Source: Siderastrea radians
Taxonomy: Eukaryota; Cnidaria; Anthozoa; Scleractinia; Rhizangiidae
NCBI GenBank assembly: GCA_964017195.1
Contig: OZ024897.1
Location: 36,861,536-36,925,535 of the forward strand
DNA length: 64,000 bases
Direction: 5' to 3'
The notes under the pieces were generated by a model. The model was not told where the DNA came from, did no database searches, and saw nothing but the letters and a program-made list of their open reading frames with translations. The first letter of the stretch is position 1. Every line of letters begins with the position of its first letter. A program made the position numbers and the translations under genes. Shown here in pieces: positions 10,877-21,134 of the stretch.

Positions 10877-12780
10877 AGACTCACCGAAATGTTAGCTGAT
10901 CCAGGGTCATCTTACTATCCAGTTCTTCAGAACTGATCTCCTCCGTGCTCAGACGTTTCTTCGGTGCGGTAAGAGAACCTTGCCGGCTTCCAACATGAAA
11001 GCTGGCAGACATCATGAATGCCACTATGAGTAACAAAACAAAAAGTAACGCGATTAATTCCTACTAACGTAATTTTCAAGTTTCTACTATATTGCGATGC
11101 ATGTCGATTATTAACCTTTTTTTTTCTTGTCAAAGTGTTGAGAGCAGTTTCAGCGTACACGTGGGGGATAGAGAAATCGAATCAAACTATTAACATATTT
11201 TTGATTTTGCACCCATGATAGAGGGATTTAAATTAACAGACAAACCAACAGAGGTGAATTCATATATTGGATTTGACCGTTGCTCTTGTTGTTGTCGTTG
11301 CTGTACTATACTAAACTAATATCTGGTAGCTTTTTGGTGGAGTCTTGATTATCTTCCGCTTCTTTTTATCACTCATGTAAGCTGACTAGATCTTCTAAAC
11401 GATCGTATGAAGAATTTATTAGAGCAATCGGAGAAAAATGGAAACGGTTTGTATTACGGTGCCTTCGTAATTCAGAATTCCGACAAGATTGTTCAATTTT
11501 TCCGTATACCGAGATTGTAAGCGCTCTTATCACTCCAATTCGACTTCGACTCCGTTTTTGTCTCTAGTAAAAACCATCCTTCAAGCCATTCAAACCGGCA
11601 CACAATAAATGTAGATCATTATTTTTTTTAATTCAAAGACTGAAATGATCCATCACAATTTTCACCTATCTCGGGTCATACTAAAAATAATTTAAATGTT
11701 TCAACTGAAAGATTTATATGGTCTCAAAAATAATCTTTTTACAAAGTTAAAAGCTCCTTGGACCTTGCTTCAATACAGCTATCCTCATCATACACTATGA
11801 CCAGGCTATTTACACAATTACACTACTTGGTTTAGTTTTGCTCAGTATTTTATGACTCTCATCAATAGCCTGAACCTCCCTCAGTTATCCTCATTTTACA
11901 CTATATACACTATTTACACAATTACACTACTGGTTTACATTCACTCGGTATTTTTGTGATTCTCACCAGCAGCCTTATTCGGTTAACACTGACACAGTTC
12001 GACATGAAGCTACATGATCAATCTGATTGTTTTCATATCGGCACATGGCGGTCATTTCTATTTATGCACACAACATAAGCATTATGTAATCGAATATTGA
12101 CCGACGAAAAGTTAATATGTGAATTATGCCATAAACAGCCCCGTCATTTTTCAATCATGATTTTTCTCTGTAAGATACTTCAATACGAATGGCAATCATG
12201 GAAAAGTCCTTCTAGTGGACTAAGATGATATCATACAAATCTTCTCATATGTTTACTCCATGTGAATTTAAATCGGGGAGAATCGGTATGAACATTTAAA
12301 CTAAACGGAAATTGCGACGAAACTAGAAGTCATGGTTTCCTACCCAGCCGTTTTTAATGTCGCCACGCGAAAAAAAAAAACAATATTACAGTCAGTTATC
12401 ACTCAATTTCCCAACTGACAAATGCAAAGTTGGGTCGATCTGATTTAAAAGTTATCCCGAAACCCCCCCCCCCCCCAAAAGTTATTGATATTCATAAGCC
12501 GACGAAGGCTTTTATATCATCTAATTGATAGAACGGTCACTGGATTACACCCAGCCAAACGTCCAACGTTAATATTGTCAGGTGAACAGGCATTAGAGTA
12601 TCGGGAAGTAGCTTGTTAATGGTGTCAATAACATTTCATGTGATTACTTTTTTTTTTTCACGTGTCAGGTCAATGCCGAGCTCCCAAAAAGGGCCCTGAG
12701 CAGGGTGGTAACGAGGTATGTTTTTTTCAATCCTGATCCCGGCATTTTTGTACGCACAGCCAGGCATTCACTGAAAGAAA
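10877..12780. other. intergenic; one direct repeat, no gene
   Basis: No coding exon recognised. A direct repeat of period about 104 bp (cores TATTTACACAATTACACTAC at about 11,807 and 11,911) covers 11,780-11,985. Poly-A near 12,370 and poly-C near 12,463 are also present. Confidence 0.5.
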
Positions 12781-15700
12781 CACATACTAACTTACGAAAC
12801 AGCGCACCTCAGCCAGAAATTCACTTGAAAAGCTTATTAACATATGAAACAGCGCCCCGGCCACAGCCAGGCATCCCCCCCCGCAAAAAAAAAAAAACAC
12901 GTACTAACATACGAAACAGCTCGCCACAACCGAGCATTCACAATACGAACTACTGACATACAAAACAGCGCATTTGGAGCTACGTCACACCCTGGCATTC
13001 ACAATCAAGATAACCGGATTAGAAATTGTGTGACCAATAACGCAAAGTAAGGGTGATGTCATACTTATGAATCTGTGGAAGAAACCAATAATGTTCGTGT
13101 AATAGTAACCCTGTTAGCGTTGATGTTGACACAATAGAGCTATTGCTCCTTTAACAAGCTAGTTCCCGTAACTCTTGTCCAGTGACTTGAGGCAGGCTCT
13201 TTGATTCGGAGCATGATGCTCCTCTTCCTTCTGGTGCCTTTGTAGTCGCTTCGGGCGGTCTGTCCGATAAGGGCATGCGGGGCAGCCAAATGGTTTGGAG
13301 TGGGACTGAAGAAGTTTGTACAAATGGTCCCACTTCACAAAGGCTGCCCCACAGCCCTCCTTTCTGCACTCCTAACACCGGCCGGGATTCGCCTCTTCAA
13401 ACGTGTCAAATCGCCCCCATCCGCAGTGTTTGGCCTCTTTCTGGTGAGAGGCCATGCCCACACCAGTGTACGCCAAGAACGTGCAGTCCTTAAACGGACA
13501 CGCCACTGGTGTGGACAGCCTCTCACCGTACTCCTGAGGCGAGAATCGCCGCAGCGACAGATCTTCATGGCATCGGTGTAGTGACAAATAGTTCGCGACA
13601 TCCAAGGCTTCTTGGAAGGGCTAAGAGAGGAATGACAATCATTTATAATAATAAACAATAATTACAGAGATCCTTTACAAATTTGAGACCGTGACACGTT
13701 TAAATCATATGTAGCTGTCAGGTTCCAAGTTATTGTTCAAATGGAGTACAAAACTTTATTTGAAGAAAGAAAAAAAGAAACAGGGAAATGATTAAAGAAA
13801 GAAAAGACAAGAATTTTCCCATGTTCCCGAACGTTTCAACATATGAAATATGGACTGCAGCCATTGTACTCCGTGCGCGACTAATTTTCTTTCCAAGCCC
13901 AATTTTCAGTGCTCTCCTTCTGTTCGCGTAGTGTCTACGTCCGCGCCACAATTAATCAAATTACTTACACGACACAACAATCTGAGTACATACCTCCTTG
14001 TTAGGATTCGGTGCCTTGGACAAGGCCCACTGTTTATCGTGGGCCTCATTATTATGAGCAGTGGCAAACTGTGCCACTGCTCGGATCTTCACTGCCTTGA
14101 TGGTTTTCTCAAGTTCTTCTTTCTTCATATCAAGCAAAGCATGGGTAAATCATTGTGCGTGAGAATTTCATTCCTTAATTCATCCATTCATGGTTTCAGT
14201 AATTTTTTTATCATTATATAGATGTACATAAACTACACCGAATATTATCTTGCCAATATGCAATTCTCTACTTAATTCAAGTACTATTTTTAACACCTTC
14301 GGACTGGAGGGATGCCCCTTCAAGCCCTTGATGCTCAGAGCAACGTGGATATACAAGGCACATCACACTTTCTTTAAGTATGTAGATGTAAATCAAAAAA
14401 GTATACTTTGAAGAAAAAAACTCACCGTTGGATGCCTCGTTCGTCTGTGTTCTGATCTTTTGTAGTTCTGTAATGAGTTAAACAACGTTGCATTAGATTT
14501 TGCGTCAGTTTACCGTATAATGATCGCCTTTATCTGCAAAAATAGCGATAATTGAATTAGACCCCAACATTAAGCTACATTTGAAAATAAATGAATTTCA
14601 AGAAGCTGTATAATATCCGTCACTCCAATTACTCACTTTCACATGCTTGCGAAATTGTTAGTTCACCAAGACGTTTGTCCCTAAAGTTTGCCATGTAGGA
14701 ATCGAACTCAGGAATCTCGCTACAGTCTCCTGCAGTGATAAGATTTTTGGCCGGTGGGACGAGTCTGTAGTTGTAGTTGGAATTGACTCTTTGCAGAAAG
14801 GTCGTTGCATCCGTTCTGAGGTCCCTGTTGTAAGAAAACCAAATCAAGAAACAGTTTCTACATATTGGCCAATTATGTTATCCTCGAGGGTGTCCAGTCT
14901 GCATTAAAGATATTTTCACTGACGTTCAATGTTAGATGTAAGGACTACGTTATTGTTGATGATCTGATTTGCAAAACGATACGTCATATTTATAACTACC
15001 TGTACAGGAAAGCGTTCCCATCTAGGTGGGTTTCGAACACCTCTTTGATATATATAGCCCACGTGCCACCTTTCTCTGACCAGCCGGCCAGCCGGCACAG
15101 GGTTGCTATGGCTTCGCGGGGGAACACACCATTGTTTGCAATCGCTTGGTTTATAATGAATGTTGTGGCCATCCCCTGTAAAGTACAAAATATGTATTGC
15201 TATTAAAGGTTGAATTGTATCGAACCCTAACATTAGTATTGTAACTTTTGCTTCACTGTAGGTTAGGTTCTTGTTGTAGCCACCGGCTGAAATCACTTGA
15301 TTAAATTATACTTATTATTGGGTCCTGAACGTTCGTCACATTCATACTTGTAACTTAAAGTACTTTTCTCGTAAATAATTTCAGTTCTTCGCGTTATTGA
15401 AATAAGTGAAACTTACAGATCTGTGACAATGATGTGTCACACGACGGGCATCGAAGCCAGACTTCTGTACAATTTTTTTGAAGTTTCCTGTCAACTCTCG
15501 GATAGGTCTTTCATTCTAATTGAAAGCAATGATAATAACAACAACAACAATATTAGCTTTATTTGCCATTGGTGTGAACATTTTATCAAAAACTATCTCG
15601 GCCCCAAATCTTATTAAGAGATATGACGGTCATATGAAGTTTGACGTCGAGCAAATTTATCAATACATGCCATTTTTTCAGAGTTACATACAGTTGCTAG

Positions 15701-15937
15701 TTTGAAACATTGCATTCCTGTCTTTTAATGAGCAGTTCTATGCATTCCACCATGCATATGTTGTAGTTCAATTTAATCCTTGGTTCAATTGTTATTTTTA
15801 TTTTTTTGTTTCATATGCATTATCAGATATTAACATCAAAAAGAACAAAGGAAAGTAAAAATTGGACCAAGGATAAACTGATTGAACTACTTCCGACAAG
15901 TAACAACTTTTACGAATGATTTCTGTAATCACATAAT

Positions 15938-15943
15938 CGCATC
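15938..15943. repeat. target site duplication CGCATC, left
   Basis: CGCATC directly precedes the element start AGTAG. The single-copy empty site is at 7989-7994 in copy A. Confidence 0.95.
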
Positions 15944-16014
15944 AGTAGTAATGTGGGTCACTATGAGTCAATTTATGCAGAAACGAGAACAATGGGGAAC
16001 CCAATCGAACCCAA

Positions 16015-16140
16015 TCGAACTAACCCTAACCAATCGAACCCAATCGAACTAACCCTAACTTTATTTTTGTTTTAACCCTAAGTCGCCATCTTGGATTTAA
16101 CCCTAACTTTATTTTTGTTTTTAACCCTAACTTTAAGTCC
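16015..16140. repeat. telomere-like CCCTAA motifs near left tip
   Basis: Five TAACCCTAA-type motifs are interspersed with AACCCAATCGAAC and TTATTTTTGTTTT spacers. The right arm has the mirror set of TTAGGGTTA at about 23,375-23,500. Confidence 0.85.
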
Positions 16141-16349
16141 ACCATTTTTATTTCTTGTTCCTTCGAGGGGAAGGTTTCTTCTCAAAATTCGCCATTTTGG
16201 ATCGGGAAGGTTTCTTCTCCAAATTCGCCATGTTGGATTTAAAGACTGTAATTCTCTCTGTGACTTTCACCTTATCTCTTACGAAAGTAAAGACTTTCTT
16301 ACTAAGTCTCTTACTTGAAAAAGAAAAAAGAAATTTGGTTGTTGTTGCT

Positions 16350-16400
16350 GGATTCGAACCTGGCAAATTTAGAAAACCTGATACTTACCTGACTGCGCCA
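16350..16400 (-). promoter_or_regulatory. pol III A box / B box pair in left arm
   Basis: On the minus strand TGGCGCAGTCAGG (16,388-16,400) is followed 27 nt later by a perfect B box GGTTCGAATCC (16,350-16,360), the internal promoter layout of tRNA genes. The surrounding sequence cannot fold an acceptor stem, so this is a tRNA-like promoter rather than a tRNA. Transcription would run outward toward the element tip. Confidence 0.55.
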
Positions 16401-16671
16401 AGCCCGGGCTGACTGAAAGAGTAGGACAATTTGTTCTAGGGATCAATTGGAACAATAGAGTTTTTTTGGAAAGCTGTCTACGTATAGATGTTGTTATCTT
16501 ACGCAAAAATTCTTTTTGCTATGTATTACTCGCTTGTAAAACAAACTCTTGCAAGGTCATAAACCTTTGTCTTACGGATATCATTAGCCACCCAACCAGT
16601 TTACGGCCGCTCGCGTCGGGGCTTAACTTACGGATACCGATCACACTTAGAAATTTTTATCATCAAACTAC

Positions 16672-16860
16672 ATGATACCGATCAGACTTGGAAATTTTTT
16701 ATCATCAATCTCTAAACCTCCTCCTCCTCCTCAACATAGTTATCAAAACGAATTCACTCCTCCTCCTCAACATAGTTATCAAAACGAATTCACTCCTCCT
16801 CCTCAATTTCTACCATATATTTGGTATGTAGACCCTGAGGAAAAAACAAACTTCAAATAG
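16672..16860 (+). CDS. small proline-rich ORF in left arm (62 aa, hypothetical)
   Basis: The frame starts at ATG in a tandemly repeated stretch and contains two copies of a 12-residue unit (PPPQHSYQNEFT), from a 36-bp DNA repeat, then a short tail ending NFK. It converges on the 309-aa finger gene, with 55 bp between the stops. The same frame exists in the right arm. Arguments for a gene: intact in both arms, tight packing. Against: short, repeat-derived, no promoter recognised. Function unknown. Confidence 0.3.
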   Translation: MIPIRLGNFLSSISKPPPPPQHSYQNEFTPPPQHSYQNEFTPPPQFLPYIWYVDPEEKTNFK

Positions 16861-16915
16861 GTTACACAAGTTTTATTCGACAAGGAACGAAACAGATCGA
16901 TTGTACTAGTAGGTT

Positions 16916-17845
16916 CTACAAAGGTTGTGTGAAACTGGGTGGTATACCAAACGGGTCGTATCGAGGACGCTCATTACCCTCTTCCGGACTGCGCTCGTCA
17001 GGACTTTCGTCTGGACTTTCGTCCTCTTCATCAGTGTCTTCATCGTCCATATCATCCTCTTCGTCTGTGTCGTCTTCATGGTTCTCTTCGTCGTCTTCGT
17101 CCATGTCCTCATCATCTGTGTCGGGTTCTTCCATGGGTTGGAAGACCCGATTCAACAGATACTTGCGCTGGTTCACAGCAGCTTCCACGGCTTCATTGAA
17201 ATCCATATCTTCCTCTTCTTGGAATTTCTTACGGGTTTCCAAGATGGCCTCATGGATCGGATCCTCTCTAAGTACATGAACCCATTTGACATGGTCAATA
17301 TAGACCTGTCTCAATGCTTTCCGTAGCTCAGGCAACATCTCATTATAGGCTCGAATTTGAGCCAATTTCTTACCAAGACCCTCTTTTCGTAGTGTTTTCA
17401 TCACAACTTTAAAGTCCTTTAACTTTTCGATCTTAACCCTTTTTCGAAACTCGTCCCAGGGAACCATATCTGAGACTTCATCTTCCATCTTGACGGGGGA
17501 TGTAGGTGATTCGGGGAATACATCCAGTGGTTTCAGACTATCGGGGGACATGGGATCTCCAAACGCGTCGTACATAAACTTCTTTCCTGTTTTTGGATTA
17601 ATGTGTACTCTAGGACTCTCTAGATCTGTAGGTTCAACTGATTCAACGGGTTCAACTGTTTCTGTTGTTTCCGCTGGACTCGGCGGCTCCAAAGTTAGAC
17701 TGAGTGGCTCTGCCTGTCTTGACGGAATGACTTGCTGGTTCAAAAAATGTTCTCTCTCGTTTTCTACTAAATGAGTGTTTTCGTGACGCTTTCGATTATC
17801 CGGTCGAGTAAATTGTTTCAGACAGTAACGACACGTCGTACTCAT
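16916..17845 (-). CDS. 309-aa zinc-finger acidic-tail protein, left copy
   Basis: Intronless 309-codon frame in the left inverted repeat. Residues 5-25 form one C2H2 finger (C5, C8, F12, H21, H25). A Pro/Glu/Thr-rich linker follows (about 45-75), then a segment with PKTGKKFMYDAFGDPMSPD, a charged helical region (about 120-230), and a strongly acidic Asp/Glu tail (about 238-285) ending in a PRYDPFGIPPSF-type motif. It is nearly identical to the right-arm copy, differing at one noticed residue (Pro instead of Arg in FQ-x-MEEPD). A finger plus an acidic tail suggests DNA binding or transcriptional/packaging regulation; this is inference. No family recognised. TATATAAG lies just upstream and overlaps the preceding gene's stop. 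Confidence 0.75.
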   Translation of the reverse strand: MSTTCRYCLKQFTRPDNRKRHENTHLVENEREHFLNQQVIPSRQAEPLSLTLEPPSPAETTETVEPVESVEPTDLESPRVHINPKTGKKFMYDAFGDPMSPDSLKPLDVFPESPTSPVKMEDEVSDMVPWDEFRKRVKIEKLKDFKVVMKTLRKEGLGKKLAQIRAYNEMLPELRKALRQVYIDHVKWVHVLREDPIHEAILETRKKFQEEEDMDFNEAVEAAVNQRKYLLNRVFQPMEEPDTDDEDMDEDDEENHEDDTDEEDDMDDEDTDEEDESPDESPDERSPEEGNERPRYDPFGIPPSFTQPL

Positions 17846-17906
17846 CGAGACATCTGCACGGTTTGATGATTGAACAAAAATGATCTAAAATGATCAGAAT
17901 TGTGAC

Positions 17907-18128
17907 TTATATACATTGCTCACAACATGAGGTCGAGGCTACATCAGACTGTGATAAGTCCGCTAGTACCTCTTGAAGCGCTTTTTGAATTTTTTCCAAA
18001 GCCTGATGTATGTCATCCTTCGGTTTTGATACCTTTAGCTTATGTTTCCAACAGTAATGTTTTTCGTGACGATTTCGATTCCGATTGATGTTAAAGGGTT
18101 TGTCGCAATATTGACATAGATAAGACAT
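17907..18128 (-). CDS. 73-aa single-finger protein, left copy
   Basis: Starts with a finger at the same spacing as its neighbours: C5, C8, F12, H21 and C26 (or H24). A Lys-rich stretch and an amphipathic helix (about 40-62) follow, ending with a Cys pair. It lies 61 bp upstream of the 309-aa gene in the same orientation. A TATA box (TTTATA at 18,184-18,189 on the plus strand) lies about 57 bp before the ATG. Identical in the right arm. Probably a small DNA-binding protein; role unknown. Confidence 0.65.
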   Translation of the reverse strand: MSYLCQYCDKPFNINRNRNRHEKHYCWKHKLKVSKPKDDIHQALEKIQKALQEVLADLSQSDVASTSCCEQCI

Positions 18129-18424
18129 GTTTGCTCCATCAAGTGTTGACTCCGAATGGTATTTTAGTGTCTAGAATGACCCCTTTATAGTCAATTTTGT
18201 AACGCATGCATGACCCAAGCTAGACCCAGTCCCTACTCTTTTTCTGGAAACCTAGTAGCCATATTTACTTGGTAATCATTTCAACGAGCTTCTAAAAGCT
18301 TCTAAAAGCGCTAATACTTAACGCTGATTGGTTCATTTACTTGGTGGTCAAAAGATTTTTGCTAATACTTAACGTTGATTGGTTCATTTACTTTGTTGGT
18401 CAAAAGCTTCTAGTAAAAATTGGT

Positions 18425-18440
18425 GGTTCCTAATAGAACC
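18425..18440 (-). terminator. 16-bp dyad downstream of left D-x-D-G gene
   Basis: GGTTCCTAATAGAACC lies 85 bp after the stop codon at 18,525. The same dyad with small changes follows two other genes of the element (20,147-20,162 and 21,119-21,134). Called as a possible 3'-end signal by position only. Confidence 0.4.
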
Positions 18441-18524
18441 GTTTGTTTTAGTCTTGCACAAACTTCATTCCTTCGTTTGTTTTGTATCTCAGCAAACCTT
18501 TGCCACTGAATACAAGTCGCTTTT

Positions 18525-19049
18525 CTACGAAAATCTGTGTGAAACAGACTGCATCCATTGGTAAAACAGATAGGTTTCTTGCTTGGGACAATGTAGTTGA
18601 GGTTGTGTATGATGACCACATCTGAACCCAGGATTCAATCCGATAGCCACCAATGTTTCTATCTTTGGACAACCAAAGTCTTCTAAATTCACACAAGGAA
18701 TCTGTAGCTCGTTGAGTAGATTCTTTTCCAGACATCCACCCTTGTAAGCTACTAACCAACGCTCTGGCGTTCGACAACTTCGATACAGAGTATCCACGAT
18801 GGGTTTGACCATATGTTGTGGGTGGGCTTTTTCTTGAGATCTGGTTTGCCAAGGGAGTCCATGCACATGTCGGTAGACATAGTGACAAGTCCGTTGATCT
18901 TTCTTATCCAAGTAGAAGAACGGTAGTGGGTTGTCAAACATCCAACTGAGACGTCCTTTTTTCAGACTATAAACACCTAGTTCGCGTGCAATAAATCCTG
19001 AACGGATACGATATCCATCCAAATCAACAATCATACAGATGTGTTCCAT
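18525..19049 (-). CDS. 174-aa D-x-D-G protein, possible RNase H-fold nuclease (left paralog)
   Basis: Intronless 174-codon frame starting next to the divergent promoter. The N-terminus has a hydrophobic strand running into D9-L10-D11-G12-Y13, followed by a conserved Arg-Glu-Leu-Gly (about 24-27). The C-terminus has a Cys/His cluster (FGCPK, CGHH, HCPKQE). A leading D-x-D/E strand plus a distal Cys/His set resembles DnaQ/RNase H-fold exonuclease-like and Maelstrom-type domains, but that is a hypothesis and catalytic completeness cannot be judged. Its paralog at 20,562-21,073 is inverted, about half identical and frameshifted, so this is the intact member. Confidence 0.65.
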   Translation of the reverse strand: MEHICMIVDLDGYRIRSGFIARELGVYSLKKGRLSWMFDNPLPFFYLDKKDQRTCHYVYRHVHGLPWQTRSQEKAHPQHMVKPIVDTLYRSCRTPERWLVAYKGGCLEKNLLNELQIPCVNLEDFGCPKIETLVAIGLNPGFRCGHHTQPQLHCPKQETYLFYQWMQSVSHRFS

Positions 19050-19277
19050 GTCGACTAAGCTCGCTGTTAACTCAAACTGATTAAAGCTTACCTTGGATCA
19101 TACCTAACAGGTCCTGACTTACCCCTTGACGTCATTGTTGTATAATGTCGCTATCTCTTTGTCGGTATGGTAGACTTATGACGTCACGTGTCACACCCTA
19201 AACATGTCCCAACATGCCCAATGACGTTACACCCAACTTGTTATAACCAATGGGTAGTCATTTCTAAAAGCAAAAAG
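19050..19277. promoter_or_regulatory. divergent promoter with two TGACGTCA sites
   Basis: The 228 bp separates the left D-x-D-G gene (minus) from the plus-strand ORFs. It contains two perfect palindromic CRE/ATF sites, TGACGTCA at 19,127-19,134 and 19,179-19,186. The second runs into CACGTG (19,185-19,190). TATAATG lies at 19,141. CRE sites bind CREB/ATF bZIP factors in animals; activity here is inferred. Confidence 0.55.
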
Positions 19278-19586
19278 ATGGTTGGTTGTTTTCTCTATCT
19301 CTCGTCAAGTTTTACGGATTGGTTTCTTTACAAGACACATCTCTACTTGTGTAAGCAGCTCTATGAAGGACATGATTTACCAGACTCGACAGACGACCCT
19401 TTACAAGTGATTGAACTCTGTCAAGGGAATATCGGGCGTTGGATCGTGTTTATGGTTTGGTTGGAAACATGCCCAAACGCATTCTATTGTTTTCAAGAAA
19501 TACGTCGACGTTACACTATTCCTTCTATTGTGACGTTGGATGGTCTGCTACGGTTAAAAGAGACAACTCAGAACCAGACAACCTAA
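19278..19586 (+). CDS. 102-aa hypothetical protein of the element
   Basis: Frame open from ATG at 19,278 (AAGATGG context); an upstream in-frame ATG at 19,221 would add 19 residues. The product is rich in aromatic residues and Cys, with a hydrophobic start (MVGCFLYLSSSF) and a middle reading WIVFMVWLETCPNAFYCF. It lies 8 bp before the finger gene's ATG, in a different frame, implying a shared transcript or internal initiation. No recognisable family; no clear signal peptide. Confidence 0.45.
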   Translation: MVGCFLYLSSSFTDWFLYKTHLYLCKQLYEGHDLPDSTDDPLQVIELCQGNIGRWIVFMVWLETCPNAFYCFQEIRRRYTIPSIVTLDGLLRLKETTQNQTT

Positions 19587-19594
19587 CTTCGACT

Positions 19595-20092
19595 ATGGCT
19601 TACCTTTGCTTTCGTTGTGGCAAATTGTTTACTCAAAGAACTTATCGCAATTATCATGTTAGAGACGAAATTTGTATAAGACCTCTGGTAGAACGAAGAA
19701 GATATCAGTGTCGTTTCTGCGTATCCAAGTTCACTCGCAAAGACAATCAACAACGACACGAAAAGACTTGTAAAGAAAGACATAGATTTCCTTGTAGCTA
19801 TTGCGATGCAACATTCACTACCGAGGGACAACGTCAGAGACATGAAGGTTGTTGTTTTCAAGTCCCACTAGAACCTATGGGAGAAGAACGGATGGAAGAT
19901 CGATTTGAAAAATTACAGATTCTTCAACACAACCCAGAAGTTTGGCAAGGTTATGTTCATGCCTCCAATGGAACCAGCTATGGATATTGGTTGTCTCAAG
20001 ACGATAGACTCTGCTATCTTGGTTTGGATCATGAAACCCTGAATAAACGGTTAGCTACGATCGAAGAATGTCAACGATGGATGTACGCTTAG
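19595..20092 (+). CDS. 165-aa triple zinc-finger protein
   Basis: Starts at ATG in a favourable context (ACTATGG). Three C2HC-type fingers are visible: C5-C8-H21-C27, C39-C42-H55-C59 and C67-C70-H83-C87. A C-terminal part of about 75 residues reads LGLDHETLNKRLATIEECQRWM near the end, probably helical. The first finger occupies the same residues (5, 8, 12, 21) as in the 73-aa and 309-aa proteins, so these genes share an ancestral N-terminal module. A 16-bp dyad follows the stop by 55 bp. Likely nucleic-acid binding; no precise role can be assigned. Confidence 0.7.
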   Translation: MAYLCFRCGKLFTQRTYRNYHVRDEICIRPLVERRRYQCRFCVSKFTRKDNQQRHEKTCKERHRFPCSYCDATFTTEGQRQRHEGCCFQVPLEPMGEERMEDRFEKLQILQHNPEVWQGYVHASNGTSYGYWLSQDDRLCYLGLDHETLNKRLATIEECQRWMYA

Positions 20093-20146
20093 GTGATACA
20101 TTCAAAACAAACGAAGGAATGAAGTTTGCGCAAGACTAAAACAAAC

Positions 20147-20162
20147 GGTTCTTTTAGGAACC
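20147..20162 (+). terminator. 16-bp dyad downstream of triple-finger gene
   Basis: GGTTCTTTTAGGAACC, 55 bp after the stop. About 40 bp upstream of it (ACGAAGGAATGAAGTTTGCG...) is also shared, in inverted orientation, with the 3' region of the left D-x-D-G gene. Confidence 0.4.
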
Positions 20163-20561
20163 ACTCAATTCTAAGTAAAGTTTATGACCAACAAAGCGTA
20201 AGAAATAACAAGCCTATACTCGGAAGGTAAGCTATACTCACTCACTCACTACATGGTTTGGACTACATAAAGTCACTCACAGATACATAAAATCTTCGGA
20301 GATGAATAATTAAGGTTCAGGTGGCAGCTTCGCTGCCGACGACTATAAGTTCGGGTTATGTTCGGGTTGCTAGGAATAGGGTTGCTAGGTTACCTCACCG
20401 CTAATTTATTTCCTGTTGTCTCACTTCCATGTTGAACTCACTTCCGGTTAGGGTTGGCCCGCTTTGCGGGCTAGGGTTAGAGCCCTCATTAACTCCCTGC
20501 ATATTCACTTCCGGTTTACGACCTCAAACCTGCCCACCTAGTGAGGTTGACTAAGAAGAAC
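20163..20561. other. unique centre segment with short hairpins
   Basis: No gene. Contains perfect short hairpins (GGCAGCTTCGCTGCC at about 20,322; GCCCGCTTTGCGGGC at about 20,457) and TAGGGTT motifs resembling the telomere-like units of the arms. Confidence 0.5.
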
Positions 20562-21073
20562 ATGGAACACATCTGTATGATTGTTGATTTGGATGGGTAT
20601 CGAGTGAAGCATCAATCGTATATTGTTAGAGAATTAGGTCTTTACAGTTTACAACACGGTAGTTTCAGCTGGTTTTTCGAAAACAAACTACCTTACCTCT
20701 CGTTGGAAAAGCGAGATCGTAAAACAGTCAACTATGTCTACCATCATATTCACGGCTTTCGATTTGAATCAAGCAAGCAAGAAAAAGCCCTACCTCAACC
20801 TATGGTCAAACCCATCATGGAGTCAGCCTATCTACGATCCAGAACACAACAACATACCACGGTCGCTTACATTAGGGAGGATGTTTGGAAAAGAATCTAC
20901 TCAACGAGCTACAGATTCCTTGTGTGAATTTAGAAGACTTTGGTTGTCCGAAAGTAAAGAAACTCATGGGGATGGATGAAGGATTCACCTGTGGTCGTCA
21001 CAAGAAACCCACTCACCACTGTCCCAAACAAGAAACCTATTTGTTTTATCGATGGATGCAGTCTCAACTTTGA
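20562..21073 (+). pseudogene. right D-x-D-G paralog with frame break
   Basis: Begins with ATG and the same D9-x-D11-G12-Y13 motif as the left copy, and ends with the same Cys/His cluster (CGRH, HHCPKQE). The reading frame is interrupted. Comparison with the left copy shows two extra bases near 20,870-20,885, so the first frame stops at 20,927 while the conserved C-terminal part continues in another frame to 21,073. Either a pseudogene, a sequencing error or, less likely, a programmed shift. Flanked downstream by the 16-bp dyad at 21,119. Confidence 0.65.
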
Positions 21074-21118
21074 AACCTTTTTTCTCAGCAAAGAATTTGT
21101 GTGGGATTACAAACCAAC

Positions 21119-21134
21119 GGTTCTATTAGGAACC
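21119..21134 (+). terminator. 16-bp dyad downstream of right paralog
   Basis: GGTTCTATTAGGAACC, 46 bp after the stop at 21,073; the third copy of the shared dyad. It is the mirror of 18,425-18,440 and forms the inner edge of the inverted repeats. Confidence 0.4.

Larger units (their letters stand above)
15944..18443 (+). repeat. left terminal inverted repeat, about 2.5 kb
   Basis: Matches the reverse complement of 21,116-23,563 almost base for base. Differences seen: a stretch of about 70 bp at about 16,250-16,320 that is absent on the right, a short insertion in the tRNA-like region on the right, and isolated substitutions. Homology stops at GGTTCCTAATAGAACCGTT around 18,443. Confidence 0.9.

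Noticed and set aside
16925..17326. Plus-strand 133-aa and 116-aa frames (Val/Phe- or Ser-rich) opposite the acidic tail
   Set aside because: Antisense shadows of the GAC/GAA-rich coding sequence of the 309-aa gene; mirrored in the right arm.
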